Below, in pieces: positions 49,501 through 55,690 of a stretch of DNA of 64,000 nucleotides; the stretch's first letter is position 1, and each line of letters begins with the position of its first letter. Source of the stretch: an uncultured Prevotella sp. (GTDB lineage: Bacteria; Bacteroidota; Bacteroidia; Bacteroidales; Bacteroidaceae); assembly GCA_946186115.1 (NCBI GenBank), contig CAMHLV010000008.1, positions 1 to 64,000 on the forward strand. The letters are read 5' to 3'. The notes under the pieces are model-generated. The model saw only the letters and a program-made list of their open reading frames with translations, had not been told where the DNA came from and made no database searches. Position numbers and translations under genes: made by a program.

Positions 49501-49721
49501 AGAACACCCAGTGAAGCAATGGCCATCCACTCACAACGTGGAATCAAAACCGACACGACATCCTCCTGTCCCAAGCCCTTGGAGGCAATGTAACCTGCTA
49601 TGCGGTCGCTAAGCTCATCGACCTCTGCATACGTATATTCATTATTCTTATATACTACGGCAATATTGTCAGGGGTTTCCTTAACCTGACTGCGGAATAA
49701 AGAAACAATTGTAGTATTCAT
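40578..49721 (-). CDS. NRPS-A: trimodular synthetase A-T-C-A-T-C-A-T-R
   Basis: 3,047 residues from the ATG at 49721 (MNTTIVSLFRSQ); an in-frame ATG 12 codons upstream is possible. Adenylation 1 at about 3-490 (no leading C domain, so this is an initiation module); carrier 1 Ser about 531 (GLTSIS); condensation 1, HHLVFDG at about 708-714; adenylation 2 at about 1010-1500; carrier 2 Ser about 1551; condensation 2, HHLVSDG at about 1744-1750; adenylation 3 at about 2050-2540; carrier 3 GGSSI, Ser about 2582; reductase with GATGYLG at about 2682-2688. All core motifs are intact, so a tripeptide aldehyde or alcohol is expected. Parts of modules 1 and 2 are nearly identical to each other and to NRPS-C module 1. 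It follows the outer-membrane barrel gene by 51 bp with no clear promoter of its own. Confidence 0.93.
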   Translation of the reverse strand: MNTTIVSLFRSQVKETPDNIAVVYKNNEYTYAEVDELSDRIAGYIASKGLGQEDVVSVLIPRCEWMAIASLGVLKAGCAYQPLDPTYPKERLNFMMQDASAKLLIADAELRPIVDEYQGDVLLTKDLPHCAATQSQPTEPKPSSLFILLYTSGSTGVPKGCMLEHRNVVTFCDWYRRYYDLQPGDHVAAYASYGFDACMMDMYPALTTGATVYIIPEEIRLDLIALNNYFEANHITHAFMTTQVGCQFAEMDNHSLRHLSVGGESFIPVEVPTNFLLHNGYGPTECTVFTTIYPIRQYEKNAPIGKPLDSFRLYVVDQQGQLVENGQEGELWISGPQVGRGYLNRPEQNALAFTPNPFCQEPDYDRVYHTGDIVRWLPDGNLQFIGRRDGQVKIRGFRIEMREVESVIKEFPGMKDVTVQAFDDENGGKFIAAYIVSDEQIDIEALNNFILERKPPYMVPAATMQIERIPLNQNQKVDKRALPKPVKAVQQQMGMEPQNDLQRELKEMVAKIVHNTEFGVDTPLRFVGLTSISAIRLAATAYKQYGVALDAKSLVKEATVLMIEEAVKNLETGSQRMEVSESLTVAPLSFSQTGVYVDCINNPDDTQYNIPWVLGFPADTDTEQLRKSVRKVLDAHKHIFVHFEAEGDDIVQRYVPTDIDIPIHTFTDAQLEEYKKAFVRPFDLSKDVLCRMEIAKTESGVYLLLDVHHLVFDGSSLDLFIIQLCDVLEGKEVEAETYTHLNHAYDEQQASTEAHKAYYDGLLGNCEGATELPSDLTNPHECEKSSELYRPIDMEAIEQFCREHPVTPAHLTLAATLLVFARFTGNDELYISTVSSGRSNIRIQNTFGMFVNTLPFAAKLFDGSVMDFIKDVSERFDEAMRHEQYPFARIAADYGYMPELAFAYQLGMVTRYMENGHEVSVDSLEAGAPKFRLIIRLEIHDGQPCIVAEYDNGQYSESLVAQLTESIANVLKAFINQPQARLMSLSLLSEGQTQLLDSYNDTDVDYDDTQTIVSLFRRQAKATPDKTALVFKDKRFTYAELDEQSDRLAACIAGKGLGLEDIVSILIPRSEWMAIASLGVLKAGCAYQPLDPTYPKERLNFMMQDANAKLLIADEELRPIVDEYQGDVLLTKDLVHLAATESLPTEPKPDSLFILLYTSGSTGVPKGCQLMHRNLVAFIHWYHRYYNLQETDKVTAYASYGFDACMYDMYPALTRGATVYIIPEEIRLDLIALNDYFEREHITNAFMTTQVAYQFVTTIENHSLKHFTTGGEKLASLEPPKGYKLHNGYGPTETTILEVCYQVDQKQKNIPIGKPIDNTRLYIVDSQGNRLPSGAVGELWISGPQVSRGYLNRPEKTAEVYISNPFISEKGKEKNEKYARIYKTGDIVRYLGDGNIQFVGRSDGQVKIRGFRIELKEVEAVIREFPGIKDATVQAFDDEGGNGKFIAAYIVSDTQIDIEALNNFILDQKPPYMVPAVTMQIDAIPLNQNQKVNKRALPKPDLSEKLKGHSEQLAAAPLNVLEQELHDIIAGIVGHSDFGVTTILGYAGLTSISAIKLAVQVNKHYGVTLNAKSLVKNDSLQSIENEILKRLMVKGEGLMVKGEGLMIKDEPSTMNHAPQSAPLSFAQQGVFTECQANPNTVQYNIPHALRFPKEVDEELLINAVHKVVEAHPYILCRFVADSNNEIVQEPIPDYTLDIPVKTMTADEFEAYKKEFVRPFDLAKGPCVRFEIIKADELILLGDMHHLVSDGASVDLFLTQLCQAIDGLPVEKEDYTYYDFVRDEEITPETEQFFEGQMAEVEEPTQLIPDVFKQHLPHVQKSVSVPTDILAVKEFAQQNGITPAAVYLGACFIAFGRFVCEDLVSIVTVSNGRSNMKVWNTMGMFVNTLPLVTTLDHHEKTLDFLQRVSQNFSDTIEHENYPFARIASRYDFHPQASYTYQIGVINDYNTKYGKMTVETLTLDIAKLPVAVYIDGSDEDAGEHQSSAVIKIDYDSSMYSDEMMTGLAESIKNAAHGLITLDNVSEISLTDEKQWAVLDSFNKPWDLDYDMTDSVATRFKKMVAEHPDKTAAVFKDKAYTYQQLDELTDRLAAKIYKIGCEITGKTDLKEEVAAIILPRNEQTIILPLATVKAGMGYEPLDPSYPKERLNFMVKDAAISLLIADDSLCDVVDEYHGKTVTVSELYGMADTDIIPVGPKPESLFIMLYTSGSTGAPKGCQIENRNIVAYAHGMRHTFYTKDDIVAAYASFSFDVNMADVFCSLLVGATVNIVPEEDRMDLGRLAAYFDQAGITTLLLTTQVGVQFAQNYPHQQTLRLLIIAGEKCPAIDPSAISYPIANGYGPTENCCGVSVFPIKEWEPNIPIGQPIPTIHAYVLDKTNHRLPAGAAGEYCLSGPQTSRGYLNRPDKTAEAYEDCPFNEFRMYHTGDIVRYRQNGDVEFVGRKDGQVKIRGFRIETKEVETVIRGFEGVADVTVQAYDYESGGKYLAAFVVGDHPIDTDALAAYVKSQKPAYMVPAVIMQIDRIPLTVNMKVDKKALPKPERKAADYVAPANKTEEDFCGIFSSVLGVDRVSAEADFFEIGGSSILAMKVVIAAEKAGYGIVYNDVFTYTTPRAMAEFLGEERGEVRVKSEELKVKSEELKVKSEVVGADQYDYTRIHELLSHNTLEAYRSGEHHVVGDVLLLGATGYLGSHVLHELVVNHDGKIYCFVRPGKEDSGETRLKAMQRYYFGTSGCDDALFGSRIIVIEGDATDPASLERFAAPHRDMTVVNCAASVKHFAKGNEIERVNVESVKNLTAWCLRWDARLVHVSTGSIMGSRKNGMPPVGYQFTEHVLYAGQELNTNQYVHSKFMAERHIYEEILNHGLKAKVCRVGNLAPRFEDGEFQINYKTNSYMNTLNAFRTIGVIGYDELNVETEFSPINYVAKALLALAQTPDDCICFQPVNPHRPLMGDVIHAMNDVGYTIRGAENEDVAEALNKALADEKTNAAVGSLIAYNSSDGSQEIGFESLDVTYTSCILERLGFTWPETGKDYMRRFLKKLDEKGFFGDR
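41792..41850. repeat. 21-nt in-frame repeat in the NRPS-A T-R linker
   Basis: Two exact copies and a third partial copy of a 21-nt unit (CTTCACTCTTAACTTTTAAC plus T). On the minus strand it codes KVKSEEL repeated between the third carrier domain and the reductase. Copy-number change keeps the frame. Confidence 0.85.
44904..44955. repeat. 21-nt in-frame repeat in the NRPS-A T2-C2 linker
   Basis: Two exact copies and the start of a third of a 21-nt unit (CATTAACCCTTCACCCTTAA plus C). On the minus strand it codes LMVKGEG repeats between the second carrier and the second condensation domain. Frame-preserving. Confidence 0.85.
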
Positions 49722-49772
49722 ATTTGATAATAATAGGTTTAGTTTTTTGTTATTCAAGATAATAGATGGTGG

Positions 49773-51125
49773 CTACCACTTGGTTGTAAACAGACTAGGT
49801 GTGATTACCAGCGAGAACCATCCCCAGCGGGCCTGTTTGCTTGCGTTTCCTTGTTTCAAGCGATCCATCGTCTCTGTACCAATCATATGTGTATAGCTTG
49901 CCACGAGAAAGATATCCTTAGAGAACTTATAACTTGCTTGGAGCTCTATACTATGCCCTAATGTTCGGTCAAGGTCTATCAGTTCGGTGGCAGTAGAAAG
50001 ATAGTGATATGTAGCACTACAGTTGAACTGCGGTAGAGGTTCGCCCTTCAGTCCGACAAAAGCATTCTGGAGTCCAGGAGAAAAACCGTTGATATAAGCA
50101 CTCTGATAGAAATAATCCATTATACCATAGAACTTGGTTCGTGAGCCATACATAGGCGTGAATCCACCGTTAACCTCATGGCGCGGCATGCCAAAATGAC
50201 CTCCATAGACAACAGGAACAAAGTCGTCGCCGCTCAGATAGTCATAACCTAATACAAATCCAAATCTGTCAGAAGGATTGATGGTGGCCTGAACACTAGC
50301 CATCCATGCCTTAATCTTTCCTAGCTGCTTGAAATCATCTACCAATTTGCCCGTCTGGCGGTAATATGCCCCTTCCAAAGTAAGATTATCGGTGTGATAG
50401 TTGATGTAGCTTCCATACATCTGCTGATATGCAATAGATGGCGGATTGTTAACATTCCCCTCAATACCAGCCTGCTGACCAATGTTCATAAAGAGTAATG
50501 AGACCCCTAAAGGGAACTTCGGTACATCATAGTGATACCAAAATGTCTGCATGGATTTGTATAACTGCGCGCCATTCTCATAATACGTACCGCTATAATA
50601 GTTAGTTCCGTTTTGGTTATAGGCAAAAATCGCATGTGCCTTATGCCCTTTACCCTCATAGCCCACTCTAACGACATCATGAGACATTGATGCTGTAGCG
50701 AAGTCATTAGGACCGATAATACGCTCGTCGTCATAAGCCAAAGCGATACGCCCCATTTGTGCAAAAAGACCATTCTTAGCCGTCAACTTCACCCATCCCT
50801 CATACATGTTGAGTGCCTGATTGCCACTCATACCCCATATTGCTTTGTTCTGGATGATTGCATGAGCCTGCAAGCCCTGGCGCTGATAGTCAAGATAAAG
50901 ACGTGTACGCCCAACCATAAATCGGGATTTATCCTCTTTCGGACCATCTTTTTCTGTTCTAGGCAGTCCGCCTCCACAAGTTTCGCCATGCGTCAGTATA
51001 TTCATACTGAAACTTAGCTGGTTTAATGCCTTTTGGGTAGAATCACTTTGAGCCAACACATTGCTTTGCACCATAAGAAATGACACAACAACAAAGGACT
51101 TGACCAATAAATGATTTCTATCCAT
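49773..51125 (-). CDS. Outer-membrane beta-barrel (alginate-export-like)
   Basis: 450 residues. The signal peptide ends near SNVLAQS, and the rest is alternating aromatic strands ending in W, as for an outer-membrane barrel. SRFMVGRTRLYLDYQRQGLQ, GWVKLTAKNGLFAQMGRI and GPNDFATASMSHDVVRVGYE recall Bacteroidota proteins annotated as alginate-export or porin family. Its start overlaps the STAS gene stop by one base (TAATG), and NRPS-A begins 51 bp after its end, so it is very likely in the NRPS transcription unit. It could carry the product, or a precursor, across the outer membrane, complementing the inner-membrane MATE protein. That role is inferred from position only. Confidence 0.75.
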   Translation of the reverse strand: MDRNHLLVKSFVVVSFLMVQSNVLAQSDSTQKALNQLSFSMNILTHGETCGGGLPRTEKDGPKEDKSRFMVGRTRLYLDYQRQGLQAHAIIQNKAIWGMSGNQALNMYEGWVKLTAKNGLFAQMGRIALAYDDERIIGPNDFATASMSHDVVRVGYEGKGHKAHAIFAYNQNGTNYYSGTYYENGAQLYKSMQTFWYHYDVPKFPLGVSLLFMNIGQQAGIEGNVNNPPSIAYQQMYGSYINYHTDNLTLEGAYYRQTGKLVDDFKQLGKIKAWMASVQATINPSDRFGFVLGYDYLSGDDFVPVVYGGHFGMPRHEVNGGFTPMYGSRTKFYGIMDYFYQSAYINGFSPGLQNAFVGLKGEPLPQFNCSATYHYLSTATELIDLDRTLGHSIELQASYKFSKDIFLVASYTHMIGTETMDRLKQGNASKQARWGWFSLVITPSLFTTKW

Positions 51126-51427
51126 TACTCAAATTCGAAGATACTTATAAATCCCGTGAGCTTAAAAACGTTTTTTATATCATCATTAACTCCACGCATA
51201 ACGACCTTACTGCCTGCAGCCTTTGCGCCCTTCAAGATACTAAGCAGGATACGCAGACCACTGGATGCGATATATTCCAGGCCGGAACAGTCGATAACAA
51301 CATCTTTACCATCTGAGGTATAGAGTGGTTTCAATACTTCCTCAGCCTCTACGGCGGCTGCTGTATCCATTTCTCCCTCTAATGTAGCAACATACTTGCC
51401 ATCAACTTCTTCAATTTTAGTAATCAT
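51125..51427 (-). CDS. STAS-domain anti-sigma-factor antagonist-like protein
   Basis: 100 residues, a complete STAS domain: EVDGKYVATLEGEMDTAAA at the front, DVVIDCSGLEYIASSGLRIL with the Ser pair phosphorylated in SpoIIAA-type antagonists, then GSKVVMRGVNDDIKNVFKLT. Such proteins bind anti-sigma kinases or other signalling proteins in the cytosol. No partner kinase or phosphatase is seen nearby. It is the first gene of the run that continues, through a one-base overlap, into the outer-membrane barrel and then the NRPS genes, and a -7 box lies 31 bp upstream of its start. Confidence 0.85.
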   Translation of the reverse strand: MITKIEEVDGKYVATLEGEMDTAAAVEAEEVLKPLYTSDGKDVVIDCSGLEYIASSGLRILLSILKGAKAAGSKVVMRGVNDDIKNVFKLTGFISIFEFE

Positions 51428-51457
51428 GACTCTAGTTATTTAATGTTTATATGGCTA

Positions 51458-51489
51458 CAAAGATAGAGAAATATTTTCAAATGTACAAC
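51458..51489 (-). promoter_or_regulatory. Candidate promoter of the STAS-barrel-NRPS unit
   Basis: On the minus strand TATCTTTG (51458-51465) is a full -7 box, with GTTG 20 nt upstream (51486-51489) as an imperfect -33 box. No equally good promoter is found just before NRPS-A, so this may drive the whole 23-kb run. Confidence 0.55.
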
Positions 51490-51569
51490 AGTTTTTATAA
51501 TTTTTTTTTGCAAAATAAAGAATAAAAATAAATGTAAGAGTGGTGAGGCTCACAAGACAGATATATAGA

Positions 51570-51605
51570 AAAAAACAATCATGGAGAAATACATCCCCAT
51601 GATTG
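51570..51605 (-). terminator. Terminator of the carboxyltransferase gene
   Basis: CAATCATGG (51576-51584) pairs with CCATGATTG (51597-51605). On the minus strand the stem is followed by TTTTTTTC. It lies just after the gene at 51630-53402. The 51490-51569 spacer is AT-rich with no gene. Confidence 0.85.
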
Positions 51606-51629
51606 CTATTCAGAATGATAATGTCGATA

Positions 51630-53402
51630 TTACTGCTCGCGCTCTATCCAGCCAAGATTGTCGCCACGGCGCACCTTCGCACCCTGTTTTGCTGCGACCT
51701 CAACGAGTTTGCCACCAAGGGCTGCTTGGATAGGAACGATTTCGCCCCACGGAGCCTGAATGTAGCAGAAAATGTCGCCCTCTTTGTACTTTTGGCCAAT
51801 GAATGGCTCGAGGCATGGCTCGCAGGCACCTTCACCAGAGAACTCATAATATACCTGTCCGGCAATAGGAGCGGTTAGGGGATCGGCCTTGGCATGCTTA
51901 AAGGCAGCCAATTCCTCAAGACTCAGCTTCGAACCGAGTTTTGCATCCTTCTGCTTCTGCAGGTCAGCCAGGAAGTTCTTCTTTGCCATACCACTCTTAT
52001 ATACTCTATACTGCTCGGGGTGCATAGCAAGTTCGAAGAGTTCCTCGTCGTCCTTTCCGTATTCCCAACCATTCTCGTCCATCTCCTTACGGAAGTCGGG
52101 CAGTGCATTCTTCAGCAGCGTGTGAGGATCAACATCTGTAAACTCGCGGCCCTGCTTTGCAGCCAATTCCTTCAGTTCGGGAGCAATCTCGCCGGGTATC
52201 TTTCCACTCTTGCCGAGAATCATTCCCCACATGGCATCGTCCATCATCACATAGCGGCCCTTGCCCTGCTCGATAGTCAGCAAGTTCATCAGTGCGATAT
52301 TCTTGGTGTACTGCGAGAAAGGTGTTACCAATGGGGGATATCCCACCTTTGGCCAAACATACTCTACCTCATTGAACAACTTGACCAGCATATCGTCGAT
52401 AGTCAACTCTGGCTCACCCTTCTTAGCACGCAGTTTGTTGATAGAGGCATGAATTCCACCGAGATCGGCCATCATAGAACCCATCATGCCACCTGGCAGA
52501 CCACAGCCGAGCAAAAGCGACGACATGTGCTTGTTGGCAGGATTGATGAAATAGCCCAGCCACTCGTCAACAAACTCCTGTGTCAGCGAACGGGCCTGCA
52601 TATATGCGTTCATATTGATATCAGCCACTTCAAAGCCTTCGTTCTTCAGCATCGACTGCACTGAGATGATATCAGGATGTACCTTACCCCAGCTGAGCGG
52701 TTCGATGGCTGTATCGATGATGTCTGCACCGTTGTTGCAGACTTCCAAGATAGAAGCCATTGACAGGCCGGGACCAGAGTGGCCATGATACTGGATAATG
52801 ATATCAGGATGCTTTGTCTTAATGCTCTTTGTCAGAGCGCCCAACAGTGCAGGCTGACCGATACCAGCCATATCCTTCAGACAGATTTCCTCTGCACCGG
52901 CAGCTATCACCTCATCGGCAATGGCCGAATAATACTCTACAGTATGTACAGGAGAGGTAGTGATACAAAGTGTCGCCTGCGGAATCATGCCTGCCTCCTT
53001 AGCCCACTTGATAGATGGGATAATATTACGTGTATCGTTTAATCCGCAGAAGATACGGGGAATATCCACACCTTGAGCCTTCTTCACCTTATACATCAAG
53101 GCACGAACATCATCGGGCACAGGATACATACGGAGAGCATTAAGGCCACGGTCCAACATGTGTGTTTGGATTCCAACCTCATTGAATGGCTTACAAAAAG
53201 CGCGCACGGCATCGTTAGGATTCTCTCCTGCCAGCAGATTCACCTGCTCAAAGGCACCACCATTGGTTTCCACACGAGCAAAGCATCCCATGTCGATAAT
53301 TACAGGGGCTATACGCTCTAACTGGTCCTTACGGGGTTGGAACTTACCACTTGACTGCCACATGTCGCGGTAAACGAGACTAAATTTGATTTTCTTCTTC
53401 AT
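51630..53402 (-). CDS. Oxaloacetate decarboxylase alpha/pyruvate carboxylase B-type carboxyltransferase
   Basis: 590 residues. The TIM-barrel carboxyltransferase domain has YRDMWQSSGKF near the N-terminus, the metal-binding region ICLKDMAGIGQP with the carbamylatable-Lys motif KDMAG, and YHGHSGPGLSM with metal-binding HxH. A helical domain follows, then a C-terminal barrel-sandwich domain (about 525-590). In biotin carriers that domain has a biotinyl Lys in a MKM motif; here the loop reads APWGEIVPIQ with no Lys, so the biotin must come from another protein. This arrangement is known in Bacteroidota. It probably moves carboxyl groups between oxaloacetate/pyruvate and a biotin carrier, near the succinate-propionate pathway. 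It has its own promoter and terminator. The exact substrate is uncertain. Confidence 0.82.
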   Translation of the reverse strand: MKKKIKFSLVYRDMWQSSGKFQPRKDQLERIAPVIIDMGCFARVETNGGAFEQVNLLAGENPNDAVRAFCKPFNEVGIQTHMLDRGLNALRMYPVPDDVRALMYKVKKAQGVDIPRIFCGLNDTRNIIPSIKWAKEAGMIPQATLCITTSPVHTVEYYSAIADEVIAAGAEEICLKDMAGIGQPALLGALTKSIKTKHPDIIIQYHGHSGPGLSMASILEVCNNGADIIDTAIEPLSWGKVHPDIISVQSMLKNEGFEVADINMNAYMQARSLTQEFVDEWLGYFINPANKHMSSLLLGCGLPGGMMGSMMADLGGIHASINKLRAKKGEPELTIDDMLVKLFNEVEYVWPKVGYPPLVTPFSQYTKNIALMNLLTIEQGKGRYVMMDDAMWGMILGKSGKIPGEIAPELKELAAKQGREFTDVDPHTLLKNALPDFRKEMDENGWEYGKDDEELFELAMHPEQYRVYKSGMAKKNFLADLQKQKDAKLGSKLSLEELAAFKHAKADPLTAPIAGQVYYEFSGEGACEPCLEPFIGQKYKEGDIFCYIQAPWGEIVPIQAALGGKLVEVAAKQGAKVRRGDNLGWIEREQ

Positions 53403-53441
53403 AATGCGTTAGAAATAGGTTCTATTTTATGTTTATTTTTG

Positions 53442-53501
53442 CAAAGGTATAAAATATTCTTGAATAATAAATCATAAATTATGAAATATTTATTATCTTT
53501 G
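53442..53501. promoter_or_regulatory. Divergent -7 elements between carboxyltransferase and lipoprotein
   Basis: Minus strand: TACCTTTG at 53442-53449, 40 nt before the carboxyltransferase ATG. Plus strand: TATCTTTG at 53494-53501, about 21 nt before the lipoprotein ATG at 53523. Neither has a TTTG at exact spacing. The plus-strand site rules out the in-frame ATG at 53481. Confidence 0.6.
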
Positions 53502-53522
53502 CAAAAAATATTTTCTGAAGCA

Positions 53523-54230
53523 ATGAAAAAGATCATCCTCTTTGTCGCCTTATGCTGCTGTATTATGATGTGGACAAGCCTTATTACAGCATGTGGCAAC
53601 CGAAAGCCGTTACCTCCCAAGACCAAAGTAACAGCCGACGTCAACCAATCTGGCGACTCTACACTCTACGGACTGGCATGCGACGGATGTACCGACTCCG
53701 TACTGGTGTTCCTGAAGAACAACGGCGACAACCTCGACACCTTCAATATTGTCAATGCCGTTGAAGAGCATCGCATCTACGGTCGTCCACACATTGGCGA
53801 TGAACTGGCTGTCATCCTTAACCCGGAGAGGACCACCGAAGTCAAAATGGTAATAAATCTCAGTCAGCTGAAAGGCCAATGGTGCTATATGGTAACTCCC
53901 ACCCTTCGGCATAAATTGCCTCGTACCCTACCCGACTCTGTCGTTAAGCGAATCATGGCTCCCAGGGAATATGGCATAAGACTGAAAAATGGAGGTGCAG
54001 CTTTTTCTATTGGCGCATACCGTCAGGCTACTACCGATGACTTAAGTCCTGTGGAGTATCCAGAATTGAAACGTTATACAAGATGGCAGCTACACAACGG
54101 TCTCTTAATTCTGACTGCCGACACCATGAAAGATCAGAAGCCAGACACTACCGTGATAGAGATGCTGCACCCCGACTCCCTTGTTTTGCGATTCAGCGAC
54201 CATGAGCAAGGGTATTTTAAAAAACAATAA
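53523..54230 (+). CDS. Lipoprotein of unknown function
   Basis: 235 residues from the ATG at 53523. The signal peptide ends in lipobox LITAC. The mature part begins GNRKPLPPKTKVTADVNQSG, then GLACDGCTDSVLVFLKNNG with a CxxC pair, and later INLSQLKGQWCYMV and RYTRWQLHNGLLILTAD, which look like lipocalin-type beta strands. I recognise the style of Bacteroidota lipocalin-like lipoproteins but not a defined family. It lies 21 bp before rlmD on the same strand and may be co-transcribed with it. Confidence 0.65.
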   Translation: MKKIILFVALCCCIMMWTSLITACGNRKPLPPKTKVTADVNQSGDSTLYGLACDGCTDSVLVFLKNNGDNLDTFNIVNAVEEHRIYGRPHIGDELAVILNPERTTEVKMVINLSQLKGQWCYMVTPTLRHKLPRTLPDSVVKRIMAPREYGIRLKNGGAAFSIGAYRQATTDDLSPVEYPELKRYTRWQLHNGLLILTADTMKDQKPDTTVIEMLHPDSLVLRFSDHEQGYFKKQ

Positions 54231-54251
54231 TAATTATATATCTACTCAGAT

Positions 54252-55685
54252 ATGACACGAAAAAAGAAAGCACTACCGCTGCTGGAACGAGTTACGATAG
54301 CCGACTATGCCGCTGAGGGGAAATCAGTGGCACGTGTTGACGACATGGTAGTATTCGTACCATGGGGCGTTCCTGGCGACGTGGTTGACTTACAAGTAAG
54401 ACGCAAGAAGCACAGTTTCATGGAGGCCGAAATAGTGAATTTCCATGAATATAGTAATGTACGCGTAACGCCCTTCTGCCGACATTTTGGCATTTGCGGC
54501 GGTTGCAAGTGGCAACAGATACCTTACGAGGAACAACTGAAGATGAAACAGCAGCAGGTCAAAGACCAGCTGACACGCATAGGAAAAGTGGAACTACCAG
54601 AGTTCCGCCCCATCCTCGGCAGCGTGAAGACTCAGGAGTATCGCAACAAACTTGACTTCGGCTGCGCTAACAAGCGCTACCTCACCAATGAGGAGATTGC
54701 CACACTGCCACACGATGAGTCGCAAAGCCTGAAGGATCAGCCTGCTATCGGATTCCATATCACTGGAGCATTCGACAAGATACTGCCCATCGAAAAATGC
54801 TGGCTGATGGACAACCTCCACAACGAGATACGAAATGCCGTGCGCGACTATGCTACAAAAAACAATCTTCCGTTCTTTGACCTTCGCCAACAGACGGGTT
54901 TGCTGCGCGACGTTATCATCCGCAACTCAAATACCGGCGAGTGGCTTGTCATAATACAATTCCACTACGACGAAGAGGGTGATGAACAGCGTGCCAAAGG
55001 ACTGCTACAGCACATCGCCGACAAGTTCCCGCAGATTACGGCACTGATGTATCTCGACAACCAGAAATGCAACGACACCATAGGCGACCAGGAGATACTG
55101 ACCTTCAAGGGCAACGACCATATCATAGAGACTATGGAAGGGCTACGATTCAAGGTAGGGCCAAAGTCATTCTACCAGACCAACACTGAACAAGCCTACC
55201 ACCTTTACTCCGTAGCCCGAGAGTTTGCCGGACTGACTGGTAAGGAACTGGTTTATGACTTGTACACAGGCACAGGAACCATTGCCAACTTTGTGGCACG
55301 ACAAGCCCGCCAGGTGATTGGCATTGAGTATGTTCCTGAGGCCATAGATGATGCTAAGGTCAACTCACAACTGAACAATATTGAGAACACTCTCTTCTAT
55401 GCCGGCGACATGAAGGACATACTTAACGACGACTTTATCAGTCGCCACGGGCGTCCTGATGTCATCATCACCGACCCGCCACGTGCAGGAATGCACCCAG
55501 ACGTGGTGAAGACAATTCTCAGAGCTGCCCCTCAGCGCATAGTATATGTCTCTTGCAACCCCGCCACTCAAGCTCGCGACCTGCAAGATTTAGACGCCGA
55601 CTATCGTGTAGCACAGGTTCAGCCTGTAGATATGTTCCCCCACACCCCACACGTAGAAAATGTTGTATTACTAACTAAACGATAA
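54252..55685 (+). CDS. rlmD: 23S rRNA (uracil-5-)-methyltransferase RlmD-like
   Basis: 477 residues. An N-terminal TRAM-type beta-barrel RNA-binding domain (about 8-65, RVTIADYAAEGKSVARVDD) is followed by a Cys cluster for a 4Fe-4S centre (FCRHFGICGGCKWQ) and a C-terminal Rossmann methyltransferase with YDLYTGTGTIANFVA as SAM loop. The catalytic Cys is in IVYVSCNPATQARDL and the base-flipping acidic motif in ITDPPRAGMH. It methylates a uridine of 23S rRNA; RlmD versus RlmCD or TrmA-like specificity cannot be told from sequence alone. Downstream, the OprP-like porin starts 5 bp after its stop. Confidence 0.9.
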   Translation: MTRKKKALPLLERVTIADYAAEGKSVARVDDMVVFVPWGVPGDVVDLQVRRKKHSFMEAEIVNFHEYSNVRVTPFCRHFGICGGCKWQQIPYEEQLKMKQQQVKDQLTRIGKVELPEFRPILGSVKTQEYRNKLDFGCANKRYLTNEEIATLPHDESQSLKDQPAIGFHITGAFDKILPIEKCWLMDNLHNEIRNAVRDYATKNNLPFFDLRQQTGLLRDVIIRNSNTGEWLVIIQFHYDEEGDEQRAKGLLQHIADKFPQITALMYLDNQKCNDTIGDQEILTFKGNDHIIETMEGLRFKVGPKSFYQTNTEQAYHLYSVAREFAGLTGKELVYDLYTGTGTIANFVARQARQVIGIEYVPEAIDDAKVNSQLNNIENTLFYAGDMKDILNDDFISRHGRPDVIITDPPRAGMHPDVVKTILRAAPQRIVYVSCNPATQARDLQDLDADYRVAQVQPVDMFPHTPHVENVVLLTKR

Positions 55686-55690
55686 GCATT

